A stretch of 64,000 nucleotides of DNA from Warburgia ugandensis (GCA_035236585.1 CP141132.1:58005880-58069879), one strand, 5' to 3'; positions 12,601 to 25,200 are shown, numbered from the stretch's first letter. The notes: generated from the letters alone by a model not told the origin. Program-made: numbers and translations.

Positions 12601-13473
12601 GGGCATCATCAATTGGGGTCGAAAGGCATCCAATGGAAATTGTCAATGTCTCCTAGGTATCGTTGATCAACCTCACCCCTCTCCCCTCTCTTCTCTCTCC
12701 TTTCTTCTCTCCAGACTAGCTCTACTAGGATTCTTCCTCTCCTGTCGGGTTTTTGAGAATAGACTTGGTCCTATTCTTTTTTCGTCGACTAAGAGTACAT
12801 AAGTGGGAGGGGTGCCATTATCAAAATGGCCCCTCCTTTATTTATTGAATAAATTTAATTGCGAAAAATTTTACACTTAAAAATTATATTGTTTATACTA
12901 CTTAATTATTTAGTTATATAATTACAAAAATAAATAAATGAGAGCTACTCAATTCTCAAATTTTTGCAAGTGGGCCTACTATGTGAAATTACCAAATTGC
13001 CCCTTTTAAGAAAATTAAAAATGTATTCGTCTAAATTTTCATTCCTAATTCCATCCTTTCTTGTCTTACCACTCATCCATATTAACATCCTCATTTCCAC
13101 AATGCTCATCCTATGAACATGATGTTCCTTAACTACCCAATACTTTAATCCATAGAACATGGCCAGCCTTATAGCCATCCTATAGAATTTTTCTTTTAGT
13201 TTGAGTGGCACATGCTGATCACACAAAACTCCAGATACACATATCCACTTGTTCCAACTCACTTGGATTCTTTGGATAACCTCTCTCTCTATCTCTGCAC
13301 TCTCATGAAACATTGATCTTAAGTACTAAAAGTGGTCTTTTACAGGGACTTCTTAGTTATCAATCTTAACTGGTGTTCCACTCCTACTCTCCTTGCTAAA
13401 ATTGCATTCCATATATTCTGTCTTAGTTTGGTTGATTTTAAATCCTTTAGATTCTAATGCTTCTCTTCGTAAC

Positions 13474-13896
13474 TCATAGTTTTATGTTTACACCCTCCAT
13501 TGTCTCATCAAATAGGACTATATCATTTGCAAATAGCATGCACCATAGAATCTCCTTGTTCAAATGTTTTGTTAACTCACCTATAACCAACGTGAAAAGG
13601 TATGGGCTCAATGCCGATCCTTGGTGCAATCCTACAGTGATAGGAAAATTACCGGTCTCGCTACTAGTAGTCTTAACATTTGTTACTGCTGCCTCATACA
13701 TATATTTCATTATGTTTATATATCCCCGTGAAATTCCTTTCTCGCCCAATATCCTCCATATTAACTCTTTAGGGATTCTATCATAAGCTTTTTCTAAGTC
13801 GATAAATACAATGTGGAGGTCTTTCCTCTTCTCCCTATATTTCCTTATCAATTGTCTTATTAAGAAAATAGCTTCCATGGTAGACCTCCTAGGCAT
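13474..13896 (-). pseudogene. RTE LINE reverse-transcriptase core, 140 codons, dead
   Basis: This is the best preserved part of the LINE. Palm motif A is present (FIDLEKAYDRIP, residues about 30-41). The GLHQGSALSPYLF motif lies at about 108-120 of the readable frame. Motif C is FAND at about residues 123-126 after LWCML, where FADD/YADD is required for metal binding. Such elements make one protein that nicks target DNA and copies its own RNA in place. The Asn substitution alone would abolish polymerisation. Confidence 0.85.
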
Positions 13897-15659
13897 GAAA
13901 CCAAATTAGTTCTCCAATACACTTGTCTCATATCATAGCCTCTTCTCAATCACTCTTTTAAAAAGTTTCATAGTGTGGCTCATAAGTTTGATCTCTTAAT
14001 AATTAGTGCAGCTTTGTATGTCTCTTTTATTCTTATAAATTGGTATAATAGAGCTTTTCCTCCATTCATCAAGCATTTTCTTTAATTTTATAATCTTGTT
14101 AAAAAACTTGGTCAACTAAACTACCCCAGTATCTCCCATATGCTTCCGAACCTCTATTGGTATACCATCGGGCCCTATGGCCTTTCTTAATTTTATCTTT
14201 TTCAAAGCCTCTTTCACTTTAGGTATTCTAATCCTACGTTCATATCTGTAATGTTCAATGTTTTAAGTTTATAGTATTTTCAATCCATATATTCTCAAAA
14301 CCATTGTCATTTAACAAAATTTGAAAGTAAGTTTTCCTTTTTGTTTAATCTCATCATCTGTGACTAGTACCCTTTAATTATCACTTTTAATGCACCTAAC
14401 ATGATCTAAGTCCTTAACATGATCTAAGCCCTTACCCTTCTGTTATCTTATTTTTACAAGTTTAAACACATCTTTCTCACCTTCTCTTGTTCGTAGTCTA
14501 TTATAAAGGTCATCATATGCCTTAAGTTTAACCTCACTTACTATTCTCTTAGTCACTTTTTTATCATTCTTATATTGTTCATAGTTTTCATTATTTTTAG
14601 TCTTTTTTCATGCTTTAAAATACATTTATTTTTCTTTAATAACTTTTTGCACTGTTTCACTCAGCCACCATATTTCCTTTACTAATTTCCTTTTACCTTT
14701 AAATACTCATAAGACATCTTTTGCCACTTTCTTAATGGACTCAGCTATATTAATACACATGATGTTTACTTTTGTTTCATAGTTCTAGTTTTCTTTTACC
14801 ATCAACTTATTTGTGAATGAGGTTATTTTCTTTCCTTTTAAATTGCACCACTTAGTTTTTGGATACCTATTAAGTTCATTTCTTTCTTCCATCTTTTAAT
14901 ATAGATATCCAAAACAATTAACCTATGTTCTGAGGTTAAACTCTCACTGGGCATCCCCTTACAATCCTTACACATTGATCTTTCAGTGTTCCTAAGCAAA
15001 AAAAGTCTATTTAGCTTTTATGAAGTCCACTTTTAAATGTTATTGAGTATTCAACCCTCTTCTTAAAGAGTGTATTTGCAATGGCTAGGTTATATGACAA
15101 AGCAAAATCAGGGATAGTTCCCCCATCTCATTTCGTTCTCTTATATCATACCCTCCATATATCTTATCATATACTTCCTTTTCTTTTCCTACATGGCCAT
15201 TTAAGTCTGTTCCTATAAATATCCCCTCAATGTTGGGAATTTCTTGTATGAATTCCTCCATATCTTCTCAAAAGTGTCTCTTCATTATATCTTCCAACCC
15301 TGCTTGTGGTGCATATGCACTTATAACATTTATGATCTGCTCTTCTAAAATAAGTTTTATTATTATAATTCTATCGGTGATTCTTTTAATGTCCACAACT
15401 TTATCCTTTAATTCTTTATCCACTATTATTCCTATGTCATTTCTTTTATTTTCATTTCCTATGTACTAGAGTTTATACCCATCGATTTCTCTAATTTTAG
15501 CCCCTTTCTACTTGGTTTCTTAGATATAAGCAATCTTGACTCTCATACGTTTCATCGTGTCTGCTAACTCCAAACTCTTACCTATCAATGTCCCCATATT
15601 CCATGTAGAGATACGAATCTTATGCTCTTGAGATATCCTATTTACCCATGCACTTCTTG

Positions 15660-15870
15660 AGCTCCATGGCATGAAACATGTCCACTTTTCACTGCACTTA
15701 AGTTCTAATGCAGTGGGGAGGGAACGCTCTAGCAGCCCTTGCCCATTTTCCACTACATCTAGGATCTGATGTAGTGCTTCGCTTCTAAGGGAACACCCTA
15801 TTAGCCCTTATCCATTTTTCACCACATCCAAGTTCAAATGTAGCACGTCACTTATGAGGAACGCCCTAAC
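15660..15870 (-). repeat. Tandem 5' leader repeats of the RTE LINE (about 85-90 bp, three degenerate copies)
   Basis: On the minus strand the pattern CTAGATGTAGTGGAAAATGG recurs in degenerate form, followed by a GGGCT(A/G)CTAG phrase and GTTCCCT, at about 15835-15800, 15770-15735 and 15710-15675. The last copy merges into the endonuclease leader. The same leader sequence precedes the endonuclease of the second LINE at 63.58 kb. Confidence 0.6.
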
Positions 15871-16009
15871 TTGAGCAAATGTTAGTTTTTAATTCATGTC
15901 ATGTTAAAGTTGCCATACTTTTAAGAAGCTGGAGATGATTTTCATTTCTTACTTACAAACTAATATACAATTTGCATATTCATTTATAAGGAGGAAAGAA
16001 ATAACAAAA

Positions 16010-18300
16010 TAATCTTCAACTTCTTCCTTGTCAGCTTGCACCTAACGCAAGACCCTCCTCCTTGCTTACGTACATACCCTTTTAAAATTTTCATCTACCT
16101 CTTAAAAGGGTACATCCATCATAAGTAAATTGTCCCATAGAGTCTGACCTCATCAATGAGGTGCATTGTTAAGTGTTTCATAATGTCAAAGAAGGATGGT
16201 GGGATGATTATCTCAAGCTCACATAAAGGTGTCAGTAGATGACCTTGAATTTCTTATAATTTTAAATCACCAATTTCTTGCATATAACATTAAAGAAGTA
16301 GTAGAATTTTGTAATAGCTCCCCTAACTTTGTCCAGTAACACCAAATTTATTATTACGGGCATGAATTGTTGCATCAATGCATGGTAATAATGGGACTTC
16401 ATCCCCAATAATTTCTGCTCATCCATGGAGACAAAGTTTTTAAAGTTTGAATAATAGCCATCTGTGACTTGAGGTTGAATAGGGTTTTACACAATATACT
16501 CCTCTCCTTTCTATCAAGCTTAGAATTTGCCTTAGGCAGGTATGTTCCTCAATTGCCCCTATCTTCTAGATGCAACCGCCTCTTCAAACCCATTTTCATA
16601 AGTTTCATTAGAGCTGTAAGTCCATCCTTTGTTTTTCTTGGGATATTAAGCAAGGTCTTTCACACACATTTCGCTTAATATGCATGACATTAAGCACATG
16701 GTGTAGAAGCAATGATTTCCAGTATGCCATGCAAAAGAATATTGATTTCTTCTTCCAACAACTTCTATAATTACTTTCACCTAAATGTTTACTTGATTTC
16801 TTCTTTTCCCACAAGGCATTAATGTTTTTAACCTGCTTCAATACTTGTTGTCCTATCAAAATCTTTGGATATGTCCTTATCTCTACACTACCGTTAAATT
16901 CTCCCTTCTTAAAATGATATGGATGGTCTCTGTGAAACCATCTTTTGTGCCTAAGGAATGCCATTTTCCTATCATGTTTAAGTCATACAGCACATGTTTG
17001 ATCACTACCGATAGGATAAACATTATATCCCTTCATGATGCATCTAAACAAATTACCATACACAAGGAAGTCACTTATTGTACACAATAGTATAGCCTTT
17101 AAGGTGAACGACTATTTTCTATATGCACTGTATACTTCAATGCATATGTCCCATAATGTCTCAAGATCATCGATCAAGGGAGACAAGTACACAGTAATGT
17201 CATTTTCTAGCTGCTTTGGACCCAATATCAACATAGTTAACATCATGAACTTCCTCTTCATGCATAAAGATGGTGGGAGGTTGTAACAAACTAATATAAC
17301 AAGTCAACAACTATACTTGCTGCTCATAGAACCATGAGGATTAATCTCATCTACAAATAATACAATTCATAAGTTTCTCTGTTCTCCACCAAAATTAGGC
17401 TACATGAAGTCTATGAGCTTTCATGATGGGCTATCTATTAAATATTGTGAAAAGCTATCAGCTACTCTATCTTGGCATGCCATACTAATTTCTTTGATTT
17501 TTCCATTATACAAAACATTCTTTTGAAGCTTGAAATAAAAGGGAAGTACCATATAACCTTTGCAGGAACATTTGTAATTGTCTTAGTTGAACTCTTCTTT
17601 AACTTCCATCTTGACTATCCACAAGTTGAGTATATAGTTTTATCCTTGTGCTCCTTCCTATATAAGATGCAAAATTGGGACACACATGTATTATCTCATA
17701 CTTCAACTCTAGTGCAGCCAGGGTTTCCTTTGCCTCTCATGTGGACGTTGCCAATTTATTATGTGTCAGTAGCATCTTACCACTACTTTTAAGACTTTTG
17801 TAAAACCATGATTTGAAAAACTAAATCTTGATTTCATGTTATAAAGTTTTACCATTATAGATAGCTTGGTATAATCTTTACACTCAGGGTACAACAACTC
17901 ATCAGCTTCCTCCAATGTAGTATGAAATTGTTTAGGGTCATCTTGGAAGTCATCATATGCATCTCGAAACATCAACACAGTTGTATTGTCTCCAACACTT
18001 CCTATAGTATCTTGATGATATCTTCTAGGCCTTTTTAAGGGCCTATGCAGAATTTCTTCTCCATGCCAAATCTATGGGTGGTAGCTTTCATCGATTCCAT
18101 TGAAGCACAAGTGTTCTCTCAATACCCTTATAGTTACTTTTTTTCAAGATTTTACATTTTGAGCATGGACAATGCTCGCAATTATGATTAACACCTACCC
18201 TAAGTGCAAACTCAATGAAATTTTTTGTTCCCTCCTCATATTCTTTTAATTTTCGTGTCGCAGTCATCCAAGCATATTTGTCCTTTATTTTAAGAAATTA
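16010..18300 (-). pseudogene. CACTA TNP2-type transposase, broken
   Basis: The N-terminal transposase-associated domain is read at 18285-18130: a DKYAWMT start, an EFALR motif and a C-C-x2-C-like set (NCEHCPCSKCK). Then follows the segment at 17978-17766 with ELLYPECKDYTKLSIMVKLYNMKS, the usual TNP2 entry pattern (here split as LLYPECKDYTKLS and KLYNMKSRFSFS). A middle block lies around 17130-16990, and the 16964-16608 frame has MAFLRHKRWFHRDHPYHF and LLHHVLNVMHIKRNVCE, the hallmark of TNP2 (PF02992). The C-terminal block (KSHYYHALMQQFMPV, then a WVHPFKRQMKILKGYV-like stretch) runs to about 16050. TNP2 cuts the element at its CACTA ends. Several stops separate the blocks, so it is inactive. 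Confidence 0.85.
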
Positions 18301-18689
18301 AAGCATATCTCTGTGGAGACTTGTTAGACTCAAACAGATTAGGTTAGGCATTTTACCAAACATTATGTATACAAGAATTAGAAGTATTTGAAACAATTAC
18401 ATTTCATGGAAAGTTTCAACTAACAATGAAAGAAGTAAAATATGACAGCACATTCAAGAAGAAAATTAACTTTAGAAAGGAAAATTTCTATCCCATAGCC
18501 TTGTAAAAATTCTTCACATATGCATAATATATATGACACAAACAAAGAGATACTAGCCAACATTCAAAAATCAATATCGACCCTGAATTTATGAATGTAG
18601 TTCCAATTCATAGGTAGATTTGGTTGAGGGTAGTCAAACAAAAATCCAAGTTAGTTTTTGAACTCATTCCAAAAAAGCACGACGAAATA

Positions 18690-20063
18690 ACTCTTAAAAT
18701 AGATTTATAAAATTGAAGTCGTTTATTGTAAATGACTTTAAAAGTGCAGAATTTTAAAGTCATTTAGCTGTAAACGACTTTAAAAATTTTTAAATTTTCA
18801 CTTTAAATATACATTTATTTGATTTTTATACATTACAATATCTTACATAAATACATAATGAAACCGATTTTATACACACAAACATATATAATATATATAC
18901 ATAAATAAACACGTGAACAAGAAAATCAAATTATCTTTTGATTACATCCAATGTTACATATAATTAGATCTTATTAATATAAGATCAAAGAGCAAATATG
19001 CTCTTTTTCATCAAAATTTGGCCTCTTAGTATTCAGGTGAAACTCATTCTATGGAGAGAGAGTGTGTCCTGCAATTTTCTCAACCAAAAGTTGATAGTAT
19101 AACGACCACTCTTCATCAAACCCTAATTTTGGATGAGAACCATAAATTGGAATGTTCTCCCTTTCTCCAATAGTGAGGGTTAGAGGGAGTAGTTGTCATT
19201 TGCAATGAAATCATACAATTTTTTGAAATCAGGATGATCTAACACACTTCTTAACCCCATCATCTATAGTGAGAAAACCCACATAATCTACAAAATGAAA
19301 ATAGAGAGAGTTAGTAACAAGAAAGCAATTTGTGATCAAAAGAAGTTACAGTTTACTTATAGTTTTTTTCATGACACAAATAATCAAAATATCCAAAATG
19401 GAAAGTAAGAGGGGGAAAAAAGGGAAGCATAAGGACCAAAGGAGGAAGCCATTATGCCACCTGTGAGAAGAAGTGGATATAGGAAAAAATAATATGTGGT
19501 CAACTATTTATAAATAAACAAGGACTTTAGAAGGCATTTAGTACCAAACAACTTCAAAAGTATATGTGGGAATGGACTTTTAAAGTCGTTTGACTCAAGC
19601 AACTTCAAAAAGTAATTGAATTTTAAAGTCATTTATGACTAAATGACTTCAAAAGTTATGAATATTTGAAGTCGTGTAGAGTTAAACAACTTTAAAAGTC
19701 CATTCCCGTGTAAAATAATTTTCAGCCAAATTTATTGGTATGCTTTTGAAGTCACTTAGCCTAAACGACTTCAAAAGTTATGGACTTTTAAAGTCGCTTA
19801 GCCTAAATGACTTAAAAGCTTTTTACTTTAAAGTCATTTAGAGCTAAATGACCTTAAAAGTCAACAACTTTTGAAGTTGTTTAGAAATAAATGACTTTAA
19901 AAGTCATTCTCGTGAAAATTTTCCTCTTCACAGTAGACTTTTAAAGTCATTTACAATTAAACAACTTCTTAAGTCTACATTTTTAAAGTCATTTATTTCT
20001 AACTGACTTGTAAAATATTTACAAAATCGGTGCCCAATATAACAACTTCTTCATGCCTACTTT
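18690..20063 (-). repeat. CACTA B 5' leader and dense subterminal hairpin array
   Basis: A first small hairpin group lies at 18700-18790, an AT-rich leader at 18790-19500, and then a dense array at 19505-20060. The array carries at least eight ACTTTTAAAGTC / GACTTCAAAAGT pairs with the spacer GTTTAG..TAAAC. The leader (for example TAGTGAGGGTTAGAGGGAG and GATCTAACACACTTCTTAAC) is repeated in diverged form at 21870-22010. Confidence 0.75.
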
Positions 20064-20082
20064 AAAAGTCTTATGTGGAGTG
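20064..20082 (-). repeat. CACTA-type terminal inverted repeat (5' end of element B)
   Basis: The minus strand reads CACTCCACATAAGACTTTT. Allowing two single-base gaps, it matches CACTACTACATAGGAAGATT at 41495, the opposite end of a sister element. The hairpin array stops exactly here, which fixes the boundary. Confidence 0.55.
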
Positions 20083-20709
20083 AGCCTACTTCTTTGCATG
20101 CATAACACTTGTTGGAATCAAAGTTTTTTGGAGTTTCTTCATAACATCTTCATTGTTATCAAGCTTGACATTGGGTTTGAATTTTAGTCAATCATTTTGT
20201 GAGTTTCACACTTTTAAATTGACATTGCCAAATATCTATTTATTCTATGGTATAAGTTTAGACTTTAATGAGGTCCTAAGAGGGGTGAATAGGGCATAAA
20301 TAAGTTTTTCAAATTTTTTACATTAAAAGATAATGATACTTTATTTTTGGAAAACAACTAATGGCACATATACAACAATAAACAGTAAGGGTTATAGAGG
20401 TTTAGCTAGCCAGCCAAACTAGCTTTAAGTCACTTAATGTTATCTGCACCTGAGGTTTCAATAAATCTTTGCAAAATTTGTACACTACTAATTGATATAG
20501 TGCCGATCATTATTTTTGAAACCACCATATGATAAATGTCAACTAATTATTTTTCAGGCATACATTTATAACAAACTCTCACTTGTTACAACATAACAAA
20601 AATACATAAAAACAATTCAAACAAACATCACTATTAAAACAAAACAAAAACTTGCACGAATAGTAGAGAAATAGTAATAAGAGAGTGACATTATGAACGT
20701 AAAGACAAA
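20083..20709. other. AT-rich DNA between two CACTA pieces
   Basis: No frame or repeat was recognised. Confidence 0.4.
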
Positions 20710-21130
20710 CATTCGCATGTAATTCGATCGTCGTAGTAGGGGGATTGGCATAGGGAGTCGGGGGTTTCGATCATCACTGTAGGGAGGAGGTAGAGGGTGG
20801 GGGTTTTGATCATTGGTGCAAGAAGTAGGGGGTCAGGGTTTTAGTTGTCGACACGGGGAGGAGTTAGGGGGTTCAGTCATCATCATAAGGAGCAAGGTGG
20901 GGTTTTGGTTGTTGATGCGGTGAGGAGTGGGGGAGTAATCATCGGTGTAGGGAAGAGGTGGTTGGGAGGGGCGGGGGGTGTTTGTTGTTGTTTTAGTCAT
21001 CATTATAGGGAGGAGGTAATGGGAGGGGGAAGAGGAAGGGAAGGGGTGGGGTGGGGTGGGGGGTGGATTGTTGTTTTAGTCATCATTGTATAGTCGTCAT
21101 CACAGGGAGGAGGTAGGGGCTTTGATGGTT
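20710..21130. repeat. G-rich degenerate tandem array
   Basis: Units of about 40-60 bp contain GATCATC(A/G)xTGTAGGG, AGGAGGTAG and GGGGGTTTTGATC-type phrases. They repeat about seven times, with very strong strand asymmetry (G far exceeds C on the plus strand). The 82-codon Gly/Val-rich frame at 20845 is a product of this composition. The array sits just inside the hairpin repeats of the adjacent CACTA piece. Confidence 0.75.
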
Positions 21131-21309
21131 GCCACACGGAGGTCTATTGACGCCAGAAGGGTAGAGGGAAAGAGGCAAGGAGAAGAGGATGTACCTTACA
21201 CTGGTGTGAAGTTTTTTGACGGGGCATAGCACGGTCAATCGGTGGAGAGACTACAAAGGGCACAACTATAGATGACAGAGATTGAGAAGCAAATGGTAGA
21301 ATGAACATA

Positions 21310-22260
21310 ATTTGATCCTATATATACTTTGGACTTTTGAAGTCATTTTAAAAAAAATGACTTAAAATTCACTGTTTTTGAAGTCATTTTTTTTTTTAAA
21401 CGACTCTAAAAATCATTAATTTTAAAGTTATTTTTTTCAAATGACTTTAAAAACTAATATTAAAGTCAATTTTTAGAATTTAAATTATTTCTATATTTTT
21501 CACTTCAAATATATTTTATTTCACTTTATAATCTCTTACATGATGAAACTATTTTTTTATTATAGTCAACATTGATTCACTCATAGGCAAACAAAAGAAT
21601 AAGAAAATTCAAGTATTTTTTGAATAAATCCTCATTTATCATCCTTTTATTATATATCAAATATTACATATTATTACATCCTATTAATACAACGTAGTAC
21701 ATGATAAAAAATCTAATCTAGAACTATTTCATCAAGATCTGCCCTCGTGATATTCAGCTCAAGGCACTCTCACTTTAACGGAGATGGATGATAGAGCTTT
21801 GAAGATTGACATCCTCATTAATATGATGAAAACATATATATTTCTGATCATTAAACCCTAATGTTGGGGGAGAACTTCCTGAGGTTCTCTCTTCTCTCTA
21901 ATATTGAGGGTTAAATTGAGAAGTAGTTGTTGTTTGCAAGGAAATCCTATGATTTTAGCTAGAATCATGATGATCTGACCAAGATCTTAACCCCATAATC
22001 TACAATGACAAAACCCACTTCATTTACAATATGCAAACATAAAGTTACTAACAAGAAAAGTCATGAGATGACAACATTCAAAATCTCCAAAATGGATGGC
22101 AACATGGGAATAGAAAGCAGAGGAGGAGACTGTCATCCCCCCTACAAGATGAAGAACATTGATAGGTGTAGGAAAAAATGAGACAACTTTGATCTTTTTA
22201 TATAGCAAAAATGATTTTTAAAGTTAAATTTCAGTAAACGACTTTAAAAACACTATTATC
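21310..22260 (-). mobile_element. 5' end fragment of another CACTA copy
   Basis: Hairpin repeats of the AGTCATTTT..AAAATGACTT type lie at 21325-21480. The leader at 21480-22200 aligns with 18790-19420 (shared landmarks ATTGAGGGTTAAATTGAGA, GATGATCTGACC, CTTAACCCCAT and the CTCCAAAATGGA phrase). A truncated second hairpin group lies at 22215-22256. It stops at the copia-like sequence beginning near 22262, so the terminus is missing. Confidence 0.7.
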
Positions 22261-22261
22261 A

Positions 22262-25200
22262 TAAACAATGGGGGTTGTTTGAAGTGTTCCTGGGGAATAT
22301 GTGATATCAACCCAAAGACTTACTTATGGTAATATTGTGACATCGAAAACATGTTGCATGCACCAGATTTAGATGAGAATCTTGTATCGAGACTTATGTT
22401 AGTTAAGTATGAGATAAAATTAGTATTTTATGAGTTTAGACAGTGATATCTATAAGATGGTAAGTACGTAAACTCAATATGGAAAAGCTACATGAAATAA
22501 ATGTGACTCACATATGAATGAAGGTTTAGATCACTTGAAAGCTTATCAAGCAAAAGTTGAGAAAATGCAAATACTAAAATGCTAAGGTCTAATCGAAGAG
22601 GTGTGTATACTTCCATATTGTGAAGTAAATGGTATTCTAGATATTTAAGTGGTTATTATACTTCTTAGCAAATTGATGTTCCATGAAAGAACCAAACATT
22701 AGTTAAAATGATCATTTCATGCTCACTAGTTTAGGGTTATATCAAAACTATTAGGAGAAGCATTGTTCTCTCCATGTAACATTCTAACAACTTGAGATTA
22801 CTCAATATAAATTATAGAAAGAGAAAACCCAACTTTATTCATTAGAAGGTGTGGGTGCTTAGCATATGTTATGTTTCATGAACCTAAAGAGTCTAAAGTC
22901 AGATATTAGGGAACCAATTGTGCTTTCATTAGTTATTTTGTAACAAGCAAGGTGTATAGATTCTGAAACTCAAAAACTCCTCATCAACACACAAATGTGG
23001 AATTTCAGCTAAGTATAAAACAATTGAAGAGATGAATCCTAGAAAGCTTTATGAGACTAATGTAGTGTTTTATGAAAACTTTACACCACTAATTGTGTAA
23101 TGAGTGATATTCCACTGTAGTTATGGACTACGGTAATGCAACTTGGGACTTAGATGCAAATGAGCAAAATTTAATCAAAGCATAAATTTACACAATCATG
23201 TTGAGTAACTAAATAGTTTTACCTGACTAGGGCTAAAGCTATTTCGTGGCAATCTAAGAAATGAACATGTGTTATACATTTTTTTTTAATATAGGATTAA
23301 GGTATAGCTTTGGCTTTTACCGAGAGGAATAGTGACTGACAAGGTGTAAAGTGGCTAAGAAACCTTATTGGTAGACATAGTAATTAGGTTGAAGCTAATG
23401 AAAGCCATAGTTATCTATTTTGATTGTGATAATAACATGTTGAGATACAAGTGTATAATGTGAATTGTAATGAGATTTTGGACAATCATTCTAAAGCGTA
23501 GTAGAGAAAATTTTAATAAATGAGATATTTGACCTAAAATAGTGCATTGTGAAGTCAAAGCACTAAAAACTCTGCCCTTTCTCCATGGCGCTAGGACAAG
23601 AGCATATCACTAAACATTAAGGGGAATGTGGTTAACAACCCAAACAAATTGAAAATAGTAGCAACCTTGCCCAATGTCACTCACCAAGCTCAAAGGAGAA
23701 AACAAGAAGCTATTTTCCAATTGCGAGAAGTATTATAATTTGATGAATTTATTTTCTTCATCCATTCCTATGATATATTTAGTATATCTTGTACATAGTT
23801 AGGCTGATGTTTTTCTATCTTAATGAATCTATAGATGTTTTGAATTGTAGTGTATATAGGGCCACTACTTATATATTCAGCTATTTTAAGTTTGGAAGTG
23901 AGGCAACTTCCCATGTGATTAATGGTTGGTCCTTATTGCACTCGAAAAATTAGGAGTTATGTGCATGTTCTAGTATAAAGCACAAAGCTTAAAGTACATC
24001 TGTCTCCATAAAGTGAATTGTGTGCTACAATTTTAGCTCATCATAAAGGGAAGTAGTTCAAGACTTTGTTCACTATATTCCTTGATATTTATTGAGCTGT
24101 ATACACTAAGAGAAAGTTCAAGTCCATAAGCACTTTTTTTTATTTACTCATATTAAAGAATGCTAACCTTTTTTAACTTGTTTTAATTTGAAATAAGTCG
24201 AGGAATGCTCTTTTAGTTGTTCTAACCTAAAACAATCATGGGACCATTAGAATATGTTTTAAATTAAAGGGCATTTTGAAATTTTATGAGATTCCTATTT
24301 AACTCATTTATCATTATTTGTGGAAGTTACAATGAATTTTTTTTCAATGTAACAAATTTTGTTTTATTGCATTAACCATTTCTTTTGTAATGGTTTTGGA
24401 CTTATTACATTAACCTTTATATTTGTAATGGTTTTATGTACTTAGTATTTTAACCATTATAAGAGTAACAGTTTTTTATTTATTTATGAGGCAGCTAACT
24501 TAATTCATATAGGGCACATTCCCTAAGTCATTTTTGTATCAAATCACTTTTTCTCTTTAAAAAAACATCTCTACTCTTTGTTTTTTGTTATCTATTCTCT
24601 CTCTTGAAGAATTTGCCAATTTTGTGCATCACTCTATTCTCTCCCCCTCTCTTTTGACATCACTCTTCAAAAGTTCTTTCAATTATGAAGTTGTATGGTT
24701 TTAGAGGTCAAGTTAAGAAAGATACGACATAAGAGTATCTCTTTCTAACACTAGTTCTAGAGTTACTGGCCTTGTGAAGTTCCTATTATTTATATGAGTT
24801 TACGCCCACATGGTATGCTCTTGTTATTTATTTCTTATTGAAGCTTTAGATTCTTGATCATTGATGTTGTTTCTAAGGTGATATGAGTCTTAATTTTGTT
24901 TTCCAAGTCATCATACTTTTGATATATGAAGGTATGAGAAATCAAGAGAGAAATTCTAATTGTTTTATTTTGGTCATCATACTTTTGAGATATGAAAGGT
25001 ACTTATCTTGTGGAGACTGTTACGAGGAAGAAATACCGATTGTCTTTTCCAGATCATCATACGTTTTGAGATATGAAATTATTATAAATAAAAAAAAGGA
25101 GAGATTTAAAGGCATTCATAAATTGGACACTAAAGTTCTAGCCTTAGTATGATAGTGCAAATCAATAAAGGCAAAAGATTGAGTTTGGTTTAGTTGAATA

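Larger units (their letters stand above)
12950..15870 (-). mobile_element. RTE-clade LINE, nearly full length, inactive, 3' end missing
   Basis: The minus strand encodes an apurinic-type endonuclease followed by a reverse transcriptase. Endonuclease: 15640-15520 with KIRISTWNMGTLIGKSLELA, continuing downstream in broken frames to about 15200. RT: the 13896-13474 frame has the RRSTMEAIFLIRQ, FIDLEKAYDRIPKEL and GLHQGSALSPYLF motifs. The catalytic YADD-type box reads FAND, so an essential Asp is replaced. The C-terminal KFYRMAIRLAMFYGL and VEMRMLIWMSGKTRKD motifs lie at 13200-13050. Homology stops after the IRNEN phrase, short of the usual end of the protein, so the 3' terminus is lost. Multiple stops and shifts separate the blocks. 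It lies inside CACTA B, between TNP2 and the second gene, in the same orientation. Confidence 0.85.
5845..20082 (-). mobile_element. CACTA (En/Spm) transposon B, nearly complete but decayed, with a nested LINE
   Basis: In minus orientation the order is: right terminus (20064-20082), subterminal hairpin repeats and leader (18690-20063), TNP2 transposase (18300-16010), a nested RTE LINE (15870-12950) with other DNA, the second gene (10025 to about 8330 and its downstream exons), then hairpin subterminal repeats (6150-5880). The right end, CACTCCACATAAGACTTTT on the minus strand, closely matches the CACTACTACATAGGAAGAT end of the related copy at 41495. The left end has only a weak counterpart (CATCATCAAACTTGGAAGAT at 5845). 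Both genes have stops and frame breaks, so the element is not autonomous. It could also be two adjacent CACTA pieces. Confidence 0.6.

Noticed and set aside
20845-21093. 82-codon Gly/Val-rich frame
   Set aside because: Produced by the G-rich tandem array. It is repetitive and matches no family.
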